A stretch of 64,000 nucleotides of DNA from an uncultured Lysobacter sp. (GCA_946480055.1 CAMLID010000011.1:1-64000), one strand, 5' to 3'; positions 34,256-43,604 are shown, counted from the first letter of the stretch. The notes: a model not told the origin generated them from the letters alone. Translations and numbers: made by a program.

Positions 34256-34990
34256 TTAGTACGTATGGCTGAACACCAGGACCGGATCGTTGCGGAAGTC
34301 GCTGTGCTTGTTGCCCGGGATCTGCAGCTCGCGGGTGTGGACCATGGCGCGCATGTAGACGTTGACGGTGCGGTCGTTGACCTCGAGCAGGATCTCCGGG
34401 TCCTCGGCGATCACGCCCGAGCCGGCGAGTTCGGCGCTGGGCACGTTGTGGCGGATCACGCGGTCCTCGAACAGGTCGGGGATGTCGATCTGCGCTTCGT
34501 GGGCGCTGCCGTCCTTGGAACGCCAGCTCACCTGCGCCGGGCCGGGGAAGTTGCGGATCGCGGCCCAGGGCGCGGCGATGTGTTTACGGTAGTCGGTGCC
34601 CAGGGTGGCCGAGGACGGTGTCTTGGCGTCGTCGCTATCGCGCAGGGCGTACTCGCCGTTGTAGAGCACGGTGCAGCCGAAGGTGTCGTAGGCGGCGGCG
34701 CCGAAGTCGTGCTGCGCGAAGGTCAGCGGCCGGCTGGCGTCGGTCTTGTTGGGCGCGACGTAGGCTGGTTGGGTGGACATGGCGGGTTGGCATCCTGTTG
34801 CGAATAGGACAGAAAGCGCGAGCGCCCGGGCCAGAACGGCCAGGCGCGGACGAAGGACGGAAGGGCGGGTCTTGCGGCGAGAGGCGGGGAAGGGCGTGGC
34901 GCGGTCCGCATCGGGACCGTTACGTCGGCTGCGTGGGCCGGTGTCGCCGCACGGTCGGGAGCTGGCGCCCCGGCCCGGTACTGAATCCAT
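34256..34990 (-). CDS. lipoprotein, probable immunity to the phospholipase
   Basis: A protein of about 244 residues from an ATG with a very strong GGGAGG site. A 49-residue basic extension is followed by a hydrophobic stretch and FATGCQ (Cys67), a plausible lipobox. It then has a beta-rich domain (ending FRNDPVLVFSHTY). The long pre-signal segment is odd; an internal ATG (MSTQPAYV) is an alternative that would give a cytoplasmic protein. Placement just before a Tle1 gene is the usual immunity position. It may belong to the DUF3304-type immunity group, but I could not confirm this. Confidence 0.65.
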   Translation of the reverse strand: MDSVPGRGASSRPCGDTGPRSRRNGPDADRATPFPASRRKTRPSVLRPRLAVLARALALSVLFATGCQPAMSTQPAYVAPNKTDASRPLTFAQHDFGAAAYDTFGCTVLYNGEYALRDSDDAKTPSSATLGTDYRKHIAAPWAAIRNFPGPAQVSWRSKDGSAHEAQIDIPDLFEDRVIRHNVPSAELAGSGVIAEDPEILLEVNDRTVNVYMRAMVHTRELQIPGNKHSDFRNDPVLVFSHTY

Positions 34991-35225
34991 GTTTCCCCCT
35001 CCCTTGGAGACCGTCGCCGCGGTCCATCGCCGGCATGAGTGTCGGCCGATGGTAGCGCAGCGGCGCGGCGGACACACGCCGGCGTATCGTGAGGGGAGAC
35101 GCAGGTCCGCTTGCGGAGACGCTATGAAGCCCGCACCGGCCGGGCTTGCCCGACCCGCGGTCGCGCGGCGCTCATGTGCGCTCGGCTATGCTGTCGGTCC
35201 CTCTCCACCACACCCGGAGGCAGCC

Positions 35226-35489
35226 ATGGCTACCGGTTGGGCAGGCGACGGCGCCGTACAGGACCAGATCGACGCCACCGTCAAGGACGCGATCAAGCGC
35301 GCCCGCAGTCAATTGCCGCAGGGCCCCGGTCTGGAGCACTGCGAAGAATGCGACACCGAGATTCCCGAGGCCCGGCGTAAAGCCGTGCCCGGCGTGCGCT
35401 TGTGCGTGAGCTGCCAGGAAGCGCACGACCAGGAGCAGGGCGCCAGCGGCTACAACCGCCGCGGCAGCAAGGACAGCCAGCTGCGCTGA
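35226..35489 (+). CDS. DksA/TraR-type small zinc-finger protein
   Basis: An 87-residue member of the DksA/TraR C4 zinc-finger group. Four cysteines are spaced as CEECDTEIP then VRLCVSCQEAH, with the acidic helices that touch RNA polymerase. It lacks the long coiled coil of full DksA. Such small proteins (YbiI-like) may bind RNA polymerase and tune transcription. The ATG at 35226 follows GGAGGC. Confidence 0.9.
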   Translation: MATGWAGDGAVQDQIDATVKDAIKRARSQLPQGPGLEHCEECDTEIPEARRKAVPGVRLCVSCQEAHDQEQGASGYNRRGSKDSQLR

Positions 35490-35616
35490 GCGCGGCTGTT
35501 TCGCCCCGATGCGGGCGCCGTCTCCTCGCGCCGCCGAACCCCGGCCTTCGGCACATACGCGCCTGTCGGCTCGGCCCTATGATCCGGCCACCATCCGCGC
35601 ACGTGGGAGTTCCGGC

Positions 35617-36102
35617 ATGTCGTCCAGCCTCAATCACGCCTCGCGTTCGCCCGCTTGGGCGCAGGTACTGCTCGGCGGCCTGCTGGTGGCTCTGGGCGAT
35701 ATGTGTTTCGCCGCGACCCTGTGGTTCGGCTGGAACGGCGCCGGCATGGAGCGCTTGTTCCAGACCATCGCCGTCGGTGTGCTCGGCCCGACCAGTTTCG
35801 ACGGCGGAATGCAGTCGGCGGCACTCGGCGTGGCGCTGCACGTGTTCATGGCGACGATGTTTGTACTGATCTACACCGTGATCGCGCGCCGCTATACCGG
35901 CCTGCTGGCGCGGCCGCTGGGCTACGGTATTCCCTACGGCGTGGTGCTGTATCTGGTGATGAATTTCGCGGTGCTGCCGCTGTCGCGGGTCAACGCCTCG
36001 CCTTCGTTCAATCACCTGGACTGGATCGCCTGGAGCGTGCTCGCGCACATGGCCTTCGGCGTGATCTGCGTGGTGTTCGCGCGGCGCGCATTGCGCCGCT
36101 GA
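35617..36102 (+). CDS. four-helix membrane protein
   Basis: A 161-residue integral membrane protein with four hydrophobic segments, and the acidic or basic residues placed mainly in loops. It is similar in outline to DUF1440-like proteins. Function unknown. GGGAG lies near the start. Confidence 0.75.
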   Translation: MSSSLNHASRSPAWAQVLLGGLLVALGDMCFAATLWFGWNGAGMERLFQTIAVGVLGPTSFDGGMQSAALGVALHVFMATMFVLIYTVIARRYTGLLARPLGYGIPYGVVLYLVMNFAVLPLSRVNASPSFNHLDWIAWSVLAHMAFGVICVVFARRALRR

Positions 36103-36285
36103 TGCACCGAACCGATTCGTCGCAGCGCCACGGGACGCCCGAGGCGATGTTTGGCGTGTTTGGGTCATTCGGGCCGCCGACGCTTCGAGCCCGGCAGCGT
36201 CGAAGCCGCTGCGATCTGCCGCTGGGTGGCGCCGGAGCGAGTTTGCCCCTTACCATCGACGATGCCCCCGTGGAGCTGCTCACGC

Positions 36286-36951
36286 ATGAACCCGCCCCGT
36301 CATCCAGGCGCACGCAGCGCCAGCCGCCGTCGCGCCGCGCGGTCCTCGCGTCACGCCGAAGCACGCGCCTTGCGGCTGATGCCCGGCGAACTGGCCTGGT
36401 ACGTCACCGGTCGTTTCTATCTGGCCGACGACAACACGCTGGCCGACTACGGCTACTTCCTGCACCTGTCCGGTATCGACAACGACCTGTTCAACGGCGA
36501 GCGCGGCGAGAGCACCGCGCATTTCACCTTTGCCGCGCGCCCGTTCACCGCGCGCAGCGCGAGCAACGGCGCCTTGCAATTGGGGCTGGACCCGATCGGC
36601 GAGTTTTCGCTGTACCTGCAGCGCGAGCCGGCCGGGAACTTCGACGATCCCGATTCGTTCGCGCAGGGCGAATGCATCGCCACCCTGCGCCGCACCGGCA
36701 TGGTCGTGGGCACCACGGTCGAGCAGGGCATCACCACGCCGACGCCGGTGGTGGCGACCAACGTGTTCTCGGCGCGGCTGCTGGAAAGCCGGCCGTTCGA
36801 GTTCGGCGGGCGCCGTTATGACCTGGCGCAAGTGCTGGGCGCGGGCGTGACCCAGTTCGGCACCGCCGCAGGTACGCCCGCGACCACGCCTGCCGGTTAC
36901 CAACTGGCGGTGCCGTTCACCGGCTCGGCTTTGGCGCTGGGTGCGAAGTAG
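36286..36951 (+). CDS. hypothetical beta-rich protein
   Basis: A 221-residue protein of unknown family. The first 35 residues are Arg- and Ala-rich without a hydrophobic core. The rest is beta-rich, with YVTGRFYLADDN, TAHFTFAARPF, and a repeated strand-turn pattern ending FTGSALALG. An alternative start is the ATG at 36379 before PGELAWYV. No signal peptide. It resembles cupin-like or calycin-like small barrels, but I cannot name one. Confidence 0.65.
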   Translation: MNPPRHPGARSASRRRAARSSRHAEARALRLMPGELAWYVTGRFYLADDNTLADYGYFLHLSGIDNDLFNGERGESTAHFTFAARPFTARSASNGALQLGLDPIGEFSLYLQREPAGNFDDPDSFAQGECIATLRRTGMVVGTTVEQGITTPTPVVATNVFSARLLESRPFEFGGRRYDLAQVLGAGVTQFGTAAGTPATTPAGYQLAVPFTGSALALGAK

Positions 36952-37072
36952 CAGCCGGCGGTCAAGCCCCTGTGGTCCGATCCACTCGGGCAACTACTAC
37001 GGTTGGAGCAGGTCGGCTCGGCATACGGCCACGATCAGGTTCGAGGCCCTCCACCGCTGACGCATGTCGCCC

Positions 37073-37273
37073 TCAGCGCCGCATCTGCTCGGCGGCGCAG
37101 TGCGGGCAGGCTTCGGCCTGCGCGTAGTGACGCAGGGCTACGTGCAGGGCTTCGGACGCATGCACGAACTCGCCCAGGTGGATCCGGTATAGCGGCAGGC
37201 GCGGGCAACCCAGTGCATGCACTTCGTAAGCACCGTTGGCCAGCGGCGTGCGGTTGAGGTAGTAGCTGGGCAT
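37073..37273 (-). CDS. small Cys/His-rich protein
   Basis: A 66-residue protein beginning MPSYYLNRTPLANGAYEVH. It has the pattern of a widespread small family (YYLNxxPQxNGDxEVHxxxC): one Cys at GCP and a C-terminal CPHC pair, giving three cysteines and several histidines that could bind metal. Function unknown. The longer ATG frame adds an implausible N-terminus. Confidence 0.7.
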   Translation of the reverse strand: MPSYYLNRTPLANGAYEVHALGCPRLPLYRIHLGEFVHASEALHVALRHYAQAEACPHCAAEQMRR

Positions 37274-37423
37274 GGGGGCGTCCCGCGTTCGCGACCTCTT
37301 ACTGTGCGGCGCGCGCGTCTCGCAGCTTGAGACGATGCACCGCAGGAATCGGATATCTCTGCGTGGCTCCACGCCGCACTCTTCCCGTACCGCCGCGCCT
37401 GCGGCCCCTCCGGGAAAATCTCC

Positions 37424-38191
37424 ATGACCGCAAGACTGCAAGACAAGATCGCCCTCGTCACCGGTGCCAGTTCCGGTATCGGTCGCGCTACTGCGCTGTG
37501 CTTCGCCCGCGAAGGCGCGAAAGTCGTGGTGGCCGCGCGCCGCGGCGACCTGCTAGATGCCCTGGTCGCCGAGATCGCCGCGGCCGGCGGCGAGGCCACG
37601 GCGCTGGCCGGCGACGTGCGCGACGAAGCCTACGCCCAGGCATTGGTCGCCTGCGCCCAGCAGCGCTACGGCGGCCTCGACATCGCCTTCAACAACGCCG
37701 GCGTGCTCGGCGCGCAGTCGCCGACGACGGAGCTGTCGCTCCAGCAATGGCAGGACGTGCTCGACACCAACCTCACCGGCGCCTTCCTCGGCGCCAAGCA
37801 CCAGTTGCCGGCGCTGCTGGCGCGCGGCGGCGGCTCGCTGATCTTCACGTCCTCCTTCGTCGGCGACACCGCCGCGTTCCCGGGCGTGGCCGGCTACGCG
37901 GCCAGCAAGGCCGGTCTGCTCGGCCTGAGCCGCTCGATCGCGGTCGAGTTCGGCGCCCGCGGCATCCGCAGCAACGCGCTGCTGCCCGGCGCCACCGATA
38001 CGCCGGCCTACCGCGAATTCGGCAACAGCGAGGAAGCGCGGAACTTCATCGCCAGCCTGTACGCGCTCAAGCGTGTGGCCACGCCGGAGGAGATCGCGCA
38101 GGCGGCGCTGTTCCTGGCCTCGGACGCATCGTCGTTCGTGACCGGCAGTGCGTTGGCGGTGGAAGGCGGGGTGTCGGTCAACCGCACTTGA
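37424..38191 (+). CDS. SDR family oxidoreductase
   Basis: A 255-residue short-chain dehydrogenase. Cofactor site VTGASSGIGRATA, then FNNAGVLG, the catalytic Ser in FTSSFVGD and the YAASK motif. The Arg in VVAARRGD near residue 38 favours NADP(H). Ends with a classical SDR strand VEGGVSVN. Substrate unknown. Confidence 0.94.
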   Translation: MTARLQDKIALVTGASSGIGRATALCFAREGAKVVVAARRGDLLDALVAEIAAAGGEATALAGDVRDEAYAQALVACAQQRYGGLDIAFNNAGVLGAQSPTTELSLQQWQDVLDTNLTGAFLGAKHQLPALLARGGGSLIFTSSFVGDTAAFPGVAGYAASKAGLLGLSRSIAVEFGARGIRSNALLPGATDTPAYREFGNSEEARNFIASLYALKRVATPEEIAQAALFLASDASSFVTGSALAVEGGVSVNRT

Positions 38192-38199
38192 GTGAACGC

Positions 38200-38229
38200 G
38201 GGCTGGGGCGACTTGGGTCGCCCCGGCCC
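38200..38229. terminator. hairpin between convergent genes
   Basis: Arms of 13 bases, GGGCTGGGGCGAC and GTCGCCCCGGCCC, pair with one wobble around a 4-base loop, in the 50-base gap between the SDR and the Gly/Asp-rich membrane protein. Confidence 0.6.
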
Positions 38230-38241
38230 GTCGTGGCGAGT

Positions 38242-38589
38242 TCAGTCGCCGCCACCGCCGTCGCCACCGCCACAATCTCCGCCGCCGCTGTCGCTGCCAC
38301 CGTCGTTGTCGCCGGTACCGCAATCGCGGTTGTCGTCGCTGCCGTTGCTGGAGGTGTTCCAGTCGGCGCTGCCGGCGTTGGCGTTCCAGTCGTTGCTGCT
38401 GGTGCCGGTGGTCCAACTGCTGCCGCTGTCGTAAGCCGAACCGGTGTCGGTCGTGAGCCAGCTCCGGCGGTTGGCGGTCGCGAGCACGGCGCCGGCGATC
38501 AGCAGCAAGGCGCCGATGATCCAATGGCTCTGCATCGCCAGCACAATGCCGACCACGACCAGGATCAGTCCCATGAGCTTGTGCAGCAT
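38242..38589 (-). CDS. two-helix membrane protein with Gly/Asp/Ser tail
   Basis: A 115-residue protein with two hydrophobic segments near residues 5-20 and 22-38. The tail is low-complexity: Ser, Thr, Asn, Asp and Gly, ending in a run of GGGD repeats with two Cys residues. The tail is expected to be disordered and outside the membrane. Function unknown. Confidence 0.7.
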   Translation of the reverse strand: MLHKLMGLILVVVGIVLAMQSHWIIGALLLIAGAVLATANRRSWLTTDTGSAYDSGSSWTTGTSSNDWNANAGSADWNTSSNGSDDNRDCGTGDNDGGSDSGGGDCGGGDGGGGD

Positions 38590-39025
38590 CGGTGCCTTCC
38601 TTCCGACAAGGCGCGGGAGGTAGGCGCCGCGGTTGGGCGCATTGTCTACGGCTTTTCGGTCACGGCCAGTACCGTCCGGCGGGATGTCCGCGGCCAACCG
38701 TCGGGCTGGCGCGGGTAGGCCGGTGCCTTCGCAACGCGGGCGCGTCGTCTATCGATCGCCTGGGCCGTCACCCGCGAGAGGGGCGGCGAGGGCCGCCGCC
38801 TGCGACGGGCGCTCCCGCCACGATGGGGACACCTCGCCGCCGATGCCGAAACGACTCGGCGCGACATCGCTACGACGTATAGGCAAGACCGATGCGGCGT
38901 TCTATGCTGATCGCCGCGGACGCAGCCGGTTGCAGCGACGGCGCCCGCGAATCCCCCAATCCCTCCCTCTGTCGCGCGCGGCCGGTCGCTGCGCGCAGCG
39001 ACGCTATTCGAGCCCTTCAAGCCCC

Positions 39026-40168
39026 ATGAGTCGTCTGCCTGGTCTGGATCTGCTGCGCGCCATCGCCATCGTCTGGGTGATGCTGTTCCATTCCTATCTG
39101 GTCGGCGGCATGGGCGAGTTCTGGCAAACCGGCATAACGCACGGCTGGATGGGCGTGGACCTGTTCTTCGTGCTCAGCGGCTACCTGATCGGCGGCCAGC
39201 TGCTCAAGCCTTTGAGCCAGGGCCTGCCGCTGCGGCCCGGCGACTTCTACCTGCGCCGCGCATTCCGCGTGCTGCCGGCATTCCTGGCGGTGCTGACCCT
39301 GTACTTCACCGTGCCCGGCTTCCGCGAAGCCGAGGGCATCCAGCCGCTGTGGCAGTTCCTGACCTTCACCCTGAACCTGTTGATCGACTACCAGCACAAC
39401 AAGGCCTTCTCGCACGCCTGGTCGCTGTGCGTGGAGGAGCACTTCTACCTGGTGTTCCCGTGGCTGGCCTGGTGGATGACGCGGCGTCCGTCGCCGGCCA
39501 AGTTCATCGGCGTGTGCGTGGCAGTCGTGGTCATGGGACTGGCCTTGCGCGGCTACGTCTGGGTGTACGAAATGGCCCCGGTGCGCGATCTGGACGACGT
39601 CGAACGCAGTTTCGGCCGACGCTTCGTCGAAGACATCTATTACCCGACCTGGATGCGCCTGGACGGCCTGCTGTTCGGCGTGGTCCTGGCGACGATCCAG
39701 GTCTACCGGCCGCAGCTGTGGGCGCGGTTGCAGGATCGCGCTAACGCGTTGCTGATCGCCGGCCTGGCGATCGTGGCCGTCGCCATCTTCCTGTTCCAGG
39801 AGCGCACAGCGCTGCTGCCGACCGTGATCGGCTACCCGCTGCTGTCGTTTGGCCTCGCCCTGCTGGTGGCCGCCGGCGCCAGCACCCGCAGCTGGCTCGG
39901 CCGCTGGCGCGTACCGGGCGCGGGCTGGATCGCGGTGGCTTCGTACAGCCTGTACCTGATCCATAAGCCGGTGTTCCGTTTGGTCGAAACGGCATTCGGG
40001 GCGCAGTTGGAAGGGCGCGGTGTGGTGGCGTTCGCGGTCTATGCCGTGGCCACGCTCGCGGCCGGGGCGCTGCTGCATTACGCGATCGAGCGGCCGTTCC
40101 TGAAATTGCGGGATCGCTGGGCGAAGCGAGTACGGTCCAACACCGATGCGCTGGCCGTAGGCGGTTAG
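39026..40168 (+). CDS. acyltransferase 3 family protein
   Basis: A 380-residue membrane acyltransferase (OafA/OatA-like family). The N-terminus has RAIAIVWVMLFHSY with the conserved Arg and His, followed by MGVDLFFVLSGYLI and ten or so membrane helices, including the VEEHFYLVFP segment. These enzymes O-acylate sugars of cell-surface polysaccharides or antibiotics. The ATG at 39026 is chosen by homology. The substrate is unknown. Confidence 0.92.
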   Translation: MSRLPGLDLLRAIAIVWVMLFHSYLVGGMGEFWQTGITHGWMGVDLFFVLSGYLIGGQLLKPLSQGLPLRPGDFYLRRAFRVLPAFLAVLTLYFTVPGFREAEGIQPLWQFLTFTLNLLIDYQHNKAFSHAWSLCVEEHFYLVFPWLAWWMTRRPSPAKFIGVCVAVVVMGLALRGYVWVYEMAPVRDLDDVERSFGRRFVEDIYYPTWMRLDGLLFGVVLATIQVYRPQLWARLQDRANALLIAGLAIVAVAIFLFQERTALLPTVIGYPLLSFGLALLVAAGASTRSWLGRWRVPGAGWIAVASYSLYLIHKPVFRLVETAFGAQLEGRGVVAFAVYAVATLAAGALLHYAIERPFLKLRDRWAKRVRSNTDALAVGG

Positions 40169-40256
40169 ACCGAGGGCAGCCGGCTTTGGCTAGGGTTTGC
40201 TCAGAATCGGCGATGTCTCGTCTCTGTCGTGATCGCCTGCTGCGCGATCGCGATGT

Positions 40257-41540
40257 CTATTCGTGTTTCAAAGTCGCAATACTCCGCGCACACGCCGCCG
40301 CCCGATCGACCAGCAATTCGCGTTCGCGCGCATTGCGGGTGAGCGAGGCGGCGCGTTTGAACTCGGCGTGGGCTTCCTGGTAGCGGCCGAGCTTGGCGAG
40401 GAAGTCGCCGCGCACGCTGGGCAGCAGGTGGTAGCTCTTCATCGACGGTTCGTCGAGCAGGGTGTCGGCCAGTTCCAGGCCGGCGGCGGGGCCGAAGGCC
40501 ATGGCCAGGGCGACGGCGCGGTTGAGTTCGACCACCGGCGAGGGCGCGAGTTGGGCCAGGGCGTCGTAGAGGGCGGCGATGCGGGCCCAGTCGGTTTCGT
40601 CGGCGGTGCGGGCGCGGGCGTGGCAGGCGGCGATTGCGGCTTGCAGGGCATAGGGACCGCGGGCGCCGCCGAGTTTTTCGGCGCGTTCCAAGGCGGTCAG
40701 GCCGCGGCGGATCAGGACCTGGTCCCAGCGCGCGCGGTCCTGGTCCAGCAGCAGGACGGGGGTGCCGGTGGCGTCGACGCGGGCGCGCGAGCGTGAGGCC
40801 TGGATCTCCATCAGCGCGGCCAGGCCGTGCACTTCGGGTTCGCGCGGCACCAGTTCGGCGACGATGCGGCCCAGGCGCAGGGCTTCCTCGCATAGGGCCG
40901 GGCGCATCCAGTCGTCGCCGGCGGTGGCCGAATAGCCTTCGTTGAAGATCAGGTAGATCACCGCCAGCACCGAGGCCAGGCGTTCGGCGAGTTCGTCGCC
41001 GCGCGGCACTTCGAACGGCACCCGCGCTTCGGCCAGGGTGCGTTTGGCGCGGACGATCCGTTGCGCCACGGTCGGTTCTGGGACCAGGAAGGCGCGTGCG
41101 ATCTCGTCGGTGGTCAGGCCGCCGAGCAGGCGCAGGGTCAGGGCGACGCGCGCTTCGGTCGACAGCACCGGGTGGCAGGCGGTGAACACCAAGCGCAGCA
41201 GGTCGTCGCCGATGTCGTCGTCGATGGCCGCTTCGAACGCGGCCTCGGCGTCGTCCTGCCAGTCTTCGAGTTCGTAGCCCAGCTCCTCGTATTTGCGCTG
41301 CTGCAGCTTGCTGCGGCGCAGACGGTCGATGGCGCGGTGCTTGGCGGTGGCCATCAGCCAGGCGCCCGGGTTGTCGGGCACGCCGGTGTCGGGCCAGCGT
41401 TCCAGCGCGGCGACCAGGGCGTCCTGGGCCAGTTCCTCGGCCAAGCCGACGTCGCGCACCATGCGCGCCAGGCCGGCGATCAGGCGCGGCGATTCGATAC
41501 GCCAGACGGCATCGATGGCGCGATGGGTGTCGGTGGTCAT
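40257..41540 (-). CDS. ECF42-type RNA polymerase sigma factor
   Basis: A 427-residue sigma factor: much longer than ordinary ECF factors because of a C-terminal TPR-like (DUF6596) extension. Region 2 spans about 15-80 (LAEELAQDALVAALERWP) and region 4 about 120-170 (GLTTDEIARAFLVPEPTVAQR). The extension starts near 190 and ends with repeated helices. No anti-sigma gene is seen; ECF42 factors instead sit beside DGPF (YciI) genes, as here. The extension probably controls activity. It is the last gene of a six-gene minus-strand cluster whose promoters match the ECF42 signature. Confidence 0.93.
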   Translation of the reverse strand: MTTDTHRAIDAVWRIESPRLIAGLARMVRDVGLAEELAQDALVAALERWPDTGVPDNPGAWLMATAKHRAIDRLRRSKLQQRKYEELGYELEDWQDDAEAAFEAAIDDDIGDDLLRLVFTACHPVLSTEARVALTLRLLGGLTTDEIARAFLVPEPTVAQRIVRAKRTLAEARVPFEVPRGDELAERLASVLAVIYLIFNEGYSATAGDDWMRPALCEEALRLGRIVAELVPREPEVHGLAALMEIQASRSRARVDATGTPVLLLDQDRARWDQVLIRRGLTALERAEKLGGARGPYALQAAIAACHARARTADETDWARIAALYDALAQLAPSPVVELNRAVALAMAFGPAAGLELADTLLDEPSMKSYHLLPSVRGDFLAKLGRYQEAHAEFKRAASLTRNARERELLVDRAAACARSIATLKHE

Positions 41541-41577
41541 CGGATGCGGTCGGTCGTCCAGAGTGGGAAGGGGCGGG

Positions 41578-42102
41578 CTACTTTTCGGACTGGACCTTGA
41601 GCGCGGCCAGGCCGGTCTCGAAGTCGCGCCCGATCATACGGTCCATGTCGAAGAAAACGCCCATGAGTTTGGTCATGTACGCGCTGGGGCCCTGCATCGA
41701 CCAGATCACACGGGTGCCGTCGGACTGGGCGAGGGCGGCGAACTCGGCGATGTTGCGGCTGACGAAGGGCTTGCTGAAATCGAGCTGGATGGTGGTGCGG
41801 TCGGGGCGGGTGTCGGTGATCTCCATGCGTCCGGCACCGGCCTTGCCCTGGCCCTGCCAGGCGTAGGTGGCGCCGACGCCGCAGGGGGCGCCGCCGATCT
41901 CGCGCCGCATGTCCGGTTCGAGCTTTTCGTAGGGCGACCAGTCGCGCCAGCGGTGGAAATCGTTGACGTGGGCGAGGATGGTTTCGGCCGGGGCCTGGAT
42001 CAGCAGGCTGCGTTCGATGTGCAGGGTGTCGGGACGGGTCGCGGCGTAGAGCAGTACGGCGACGACCAGCAGGGCGAGCAAGGACAGAAGGATGGCGAGC
42101 AT
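41578..42102 (-). CDS. SRPBCC family protein (polyketide-cyclase-like)
   Basis: A 174-residue START/Bet v1-like protein. An N-terminal hydrophobic segment (about 1-20) may anchor it in the membrane. The rest has strand SLLIQAPAETILAHV, a WRDWSPYEKLEP turn, and YAWQGQGKAGAGRMEI, typical of polyketide-cyclase-like folds. It probably binds a hydrophobic ligand. It is in the ECF42 cluster between sigma and a YciI gene. Confidence 0.88.
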   Translation of the reverse strand: MLAILLSLLALLVVAVLLYAATRPDTLHIERSLLIQAPAETILAHVNDFHRWRDWSPYEKLEPDMRREIGGAPCGVGATYAWQGQGKAGAGRMEITDTRPDRTTIQLDFSKPFVSRNIAEFAALAQSDGTRVIWSMQGPSAYMTKLMGVFFDMDRMIGRDFETGLAALKVQSEK

Positions 42103-42117
42103 GTGGGTGGGGTCCGA

Positions 42118-42540
42118 TCAGTCGCGTTGGCCGATGTCGTTCTGCATCTTGCGGAAGCCGGATGCGGCTTCCTGGACGTCGGCGGGGAAGTCGTCGAATT
42201 CCTGCACCTGGCGGATTTCGATGACCTCGTTTTCCGAGGCCGGGCAGCGCGAGGCCCAGGCGATCGCTTCGTCCCGGGATGGGACGTCGATCATCCAGTA
42301 ACCACCCAGCACTTCCTTGGTTTCGCTGAAGGGGCCGTCGGTGACCTTGGGCTTGCCGCCGGCGAACGACACGCGCGCGCCCATCGACGGCGGGTGCAGG
42401 CCGTCCAGCGCGATCAGCACGCCGGCCTGCTGCAGGGCTTCGTTGTATTTCATCATCGCCGCGACGCGGTCGGCGGGCGGCAACGTGCCGGGTTCGGCCT
42501 GTTCGTAGCCGTGGGGAATCATCAGCATCATGAAGCGCAT
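42118..42540 (-). CDS. YciI family protein (DGPF)
   Basis: A 140-residue protein with the family start MRFMMLMIPHGY, the G-G-K-x-x-V-T-D-G-P-F segment KPKVTDGPFSETKEV, and GGYWMIDVPSRDEAI. Third YciI-type gene of the ECF42 cluster. Reaction unknown; members may be enzymes or sensors of oxidative damage. Confidence 0.92.
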   Translation of the reverse strand: MRFMMLMIPHGYEQAEPGTLPPADRVAAMMKYNEALQQAGVLIALDGLHPPSMGARVSFAGGKPKVTDGPFSETKEVLGGYWMIDVPSRDEAIAWASRCPASENEVIEIRQVQEFDDFPADVQEAASGFRKMQNDIGQRD

Positions 42541-42682
42541 GGCGGGTCTCCGATGGTGGTGCGAAGATGGGGGCGGTGGCGCAAGGCGCGCCGCGTGCCG
42601 GCGGCTGAGCTGCCGTCCGCAACTGGGGATGGCGCGCGGCGGCGCCGACTACGATCGCCGCGCCCGAGTGGCTGCGGCGTGA

Positions 42683-42705
42683 GCGCGGGAACGCAGCTCC
42701 CGCGC
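42683..42705 (-). terminator. hairpin after the VOC gene
   Basis: Perfect 8-base arms GCGCGGGA and TCCCGCGC around a 7-base loop, 18 bases past the VOC stop. The flanking GCGGCGTGAGC also occurs in a REP-like element near 61700, so it may be a dispersed repeat as well. Confidence 0.5.
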
Positions 42706-42722
42706 AGCCGGGCAGGTCGCGC

Positions 42723-43142
42723 TCAGGCGGCCTTTTCGAAGTTGATCAGCCACGGCACGCCGTAGGCGTCGGTCACGCAGCCGAAGCGCTCGGCCCAGAA
42801 CGTCTGCTGCAGCGGCATGGTGACCTGGCCGCCTTCGGACAGGCCCTGGAAGATGCGCTCGGCATCGGCGGCGGAATCGACGTTGAGCGAGATCGACATG
42901 CCCTTGACGCCCTGATAGGGGTAGTGGGTGCCGGCGTCGGAGGCCATCAGCACCCAGTCCTTGGCGGCCAGGCGGACGTGCATGACCTTGTTCTTTTCTG
43001 CATCCGACAAGGAGTCGCAGCTGCCGTCGGGAGCTTCGCCGTAGCGCAGCAGCAGTTCGATCTTGCCGCCGAGCAGTTCGGCGTAACGCTGGAACGCGGC
43101 TTCGGCGTTGCCGTCGTAGGTGAGGTAGGGGGCGAGGTACAT
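42723..43142 (-). CDS. VOC family protein (PhnB-like)
   Basis: A 139-residue vicinal-oxygen-chelate protein. It has YLTYDGNAEAAFQRYAELLG, VMHVRLAAKDWVLMASD and a C-terminal GVPWLINF, the usual paired beta-alpha-beta-beta-beta units of PhnB/DUF3455-like proteins. Often encoded with DGPF proteins and sigma factors. Ligand unknown. Confidence 0.92.
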   Translation of the reverse strand: MYLAPYLTYDGNAEAAFQRYAELLGGKIELLLRYGEAPDGSCDSLSDAEKNKVMHVRLAAKDWVLMASDAGTHYPYQGVKGMSISLNVDSAADAERIFQGLSEGGQVTMPLQQTFWAERFGCVTDAYGVPWLINFEKAA

Positions 43143-43168
43143 GGGTGACTCCTGTTTTGGGGGAGGGG

Positions 43169-43519
43169 CTAGGCGCAGTTGATGTCGCCGTCGACGATGC
43201 GGTGCAGTTCGCTCACGCCGTCGCCGGCGATGTCGAGGAAACGCTTGGAGTACTCGACTGCAGCCTCGAAGGACTCGACCTCGATCAGGGCGTAGCCGGC
43301 GATCACTTCCTTGGCCTCGGCGTAGGGGCCGTCGGTGACGGTGATCTTTCCGCCGCTCAGGCCGATGCGGGCGCCGCCCTGGGCGAGCAAGCCGCCGGTG
43401 TGCAGCAGGCTGCCGTCGCTGAAACCCTGCTGGATCAGCTCGCCCATGCGCTGCTGTTTGTCGGGACCGAAGTCGGCGGGCTTGCTGGTGTCGGGCGTGT
43501 AGATGGACAGGAACTTCAT
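43169..43519 (-). CDS. YciI family protein (DGPF), second
   Basis: A 116-residue YciI-type protein: [40 protein letters not shown]. It has its own ECF42-type promoter at 43578-43604, 59 bases before the start. The VOC gene follows 26 bases after. Confidence 0.92.
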   Translation of the reverse strand: MKFLSIYTPDTSKPADFGPDKQQRMGELIQQGFSDGSLLHTGGLLAQGGARIGLSGGKITVTDGPYAEAKEVIAGYALIEVESFEAAVEYSKRFLDIAGDGVSELHRIVDGDINCA

Positions 43520-43577
43520 CGGTGACTCCGTGACGACGATGGGGAAGGCGGATGGTTTCGGCGGACTGTGCGAATAC

Positions 43578-43604
43578 GACGAACGGCGGCGCGCTCGATC
43601 GACA
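43578..43604 (-). promoter_or_regulatory. ECF42-type promoter, second
   Basis: Minus-strand TGTCGA (43604-43599), 17-base spacer, CGTC (43581-43578). Boxes and spacing are the same as at 44130 and 17598. Confidence 0.7.

Noticed and set aside
32630..34807. A 725-residue plus-strand frame across the Tle1 region
   Set aside because: Low-complexity translation with no domain; the minus-strand genes have motifs, overlaps and ribosome-binding sites.
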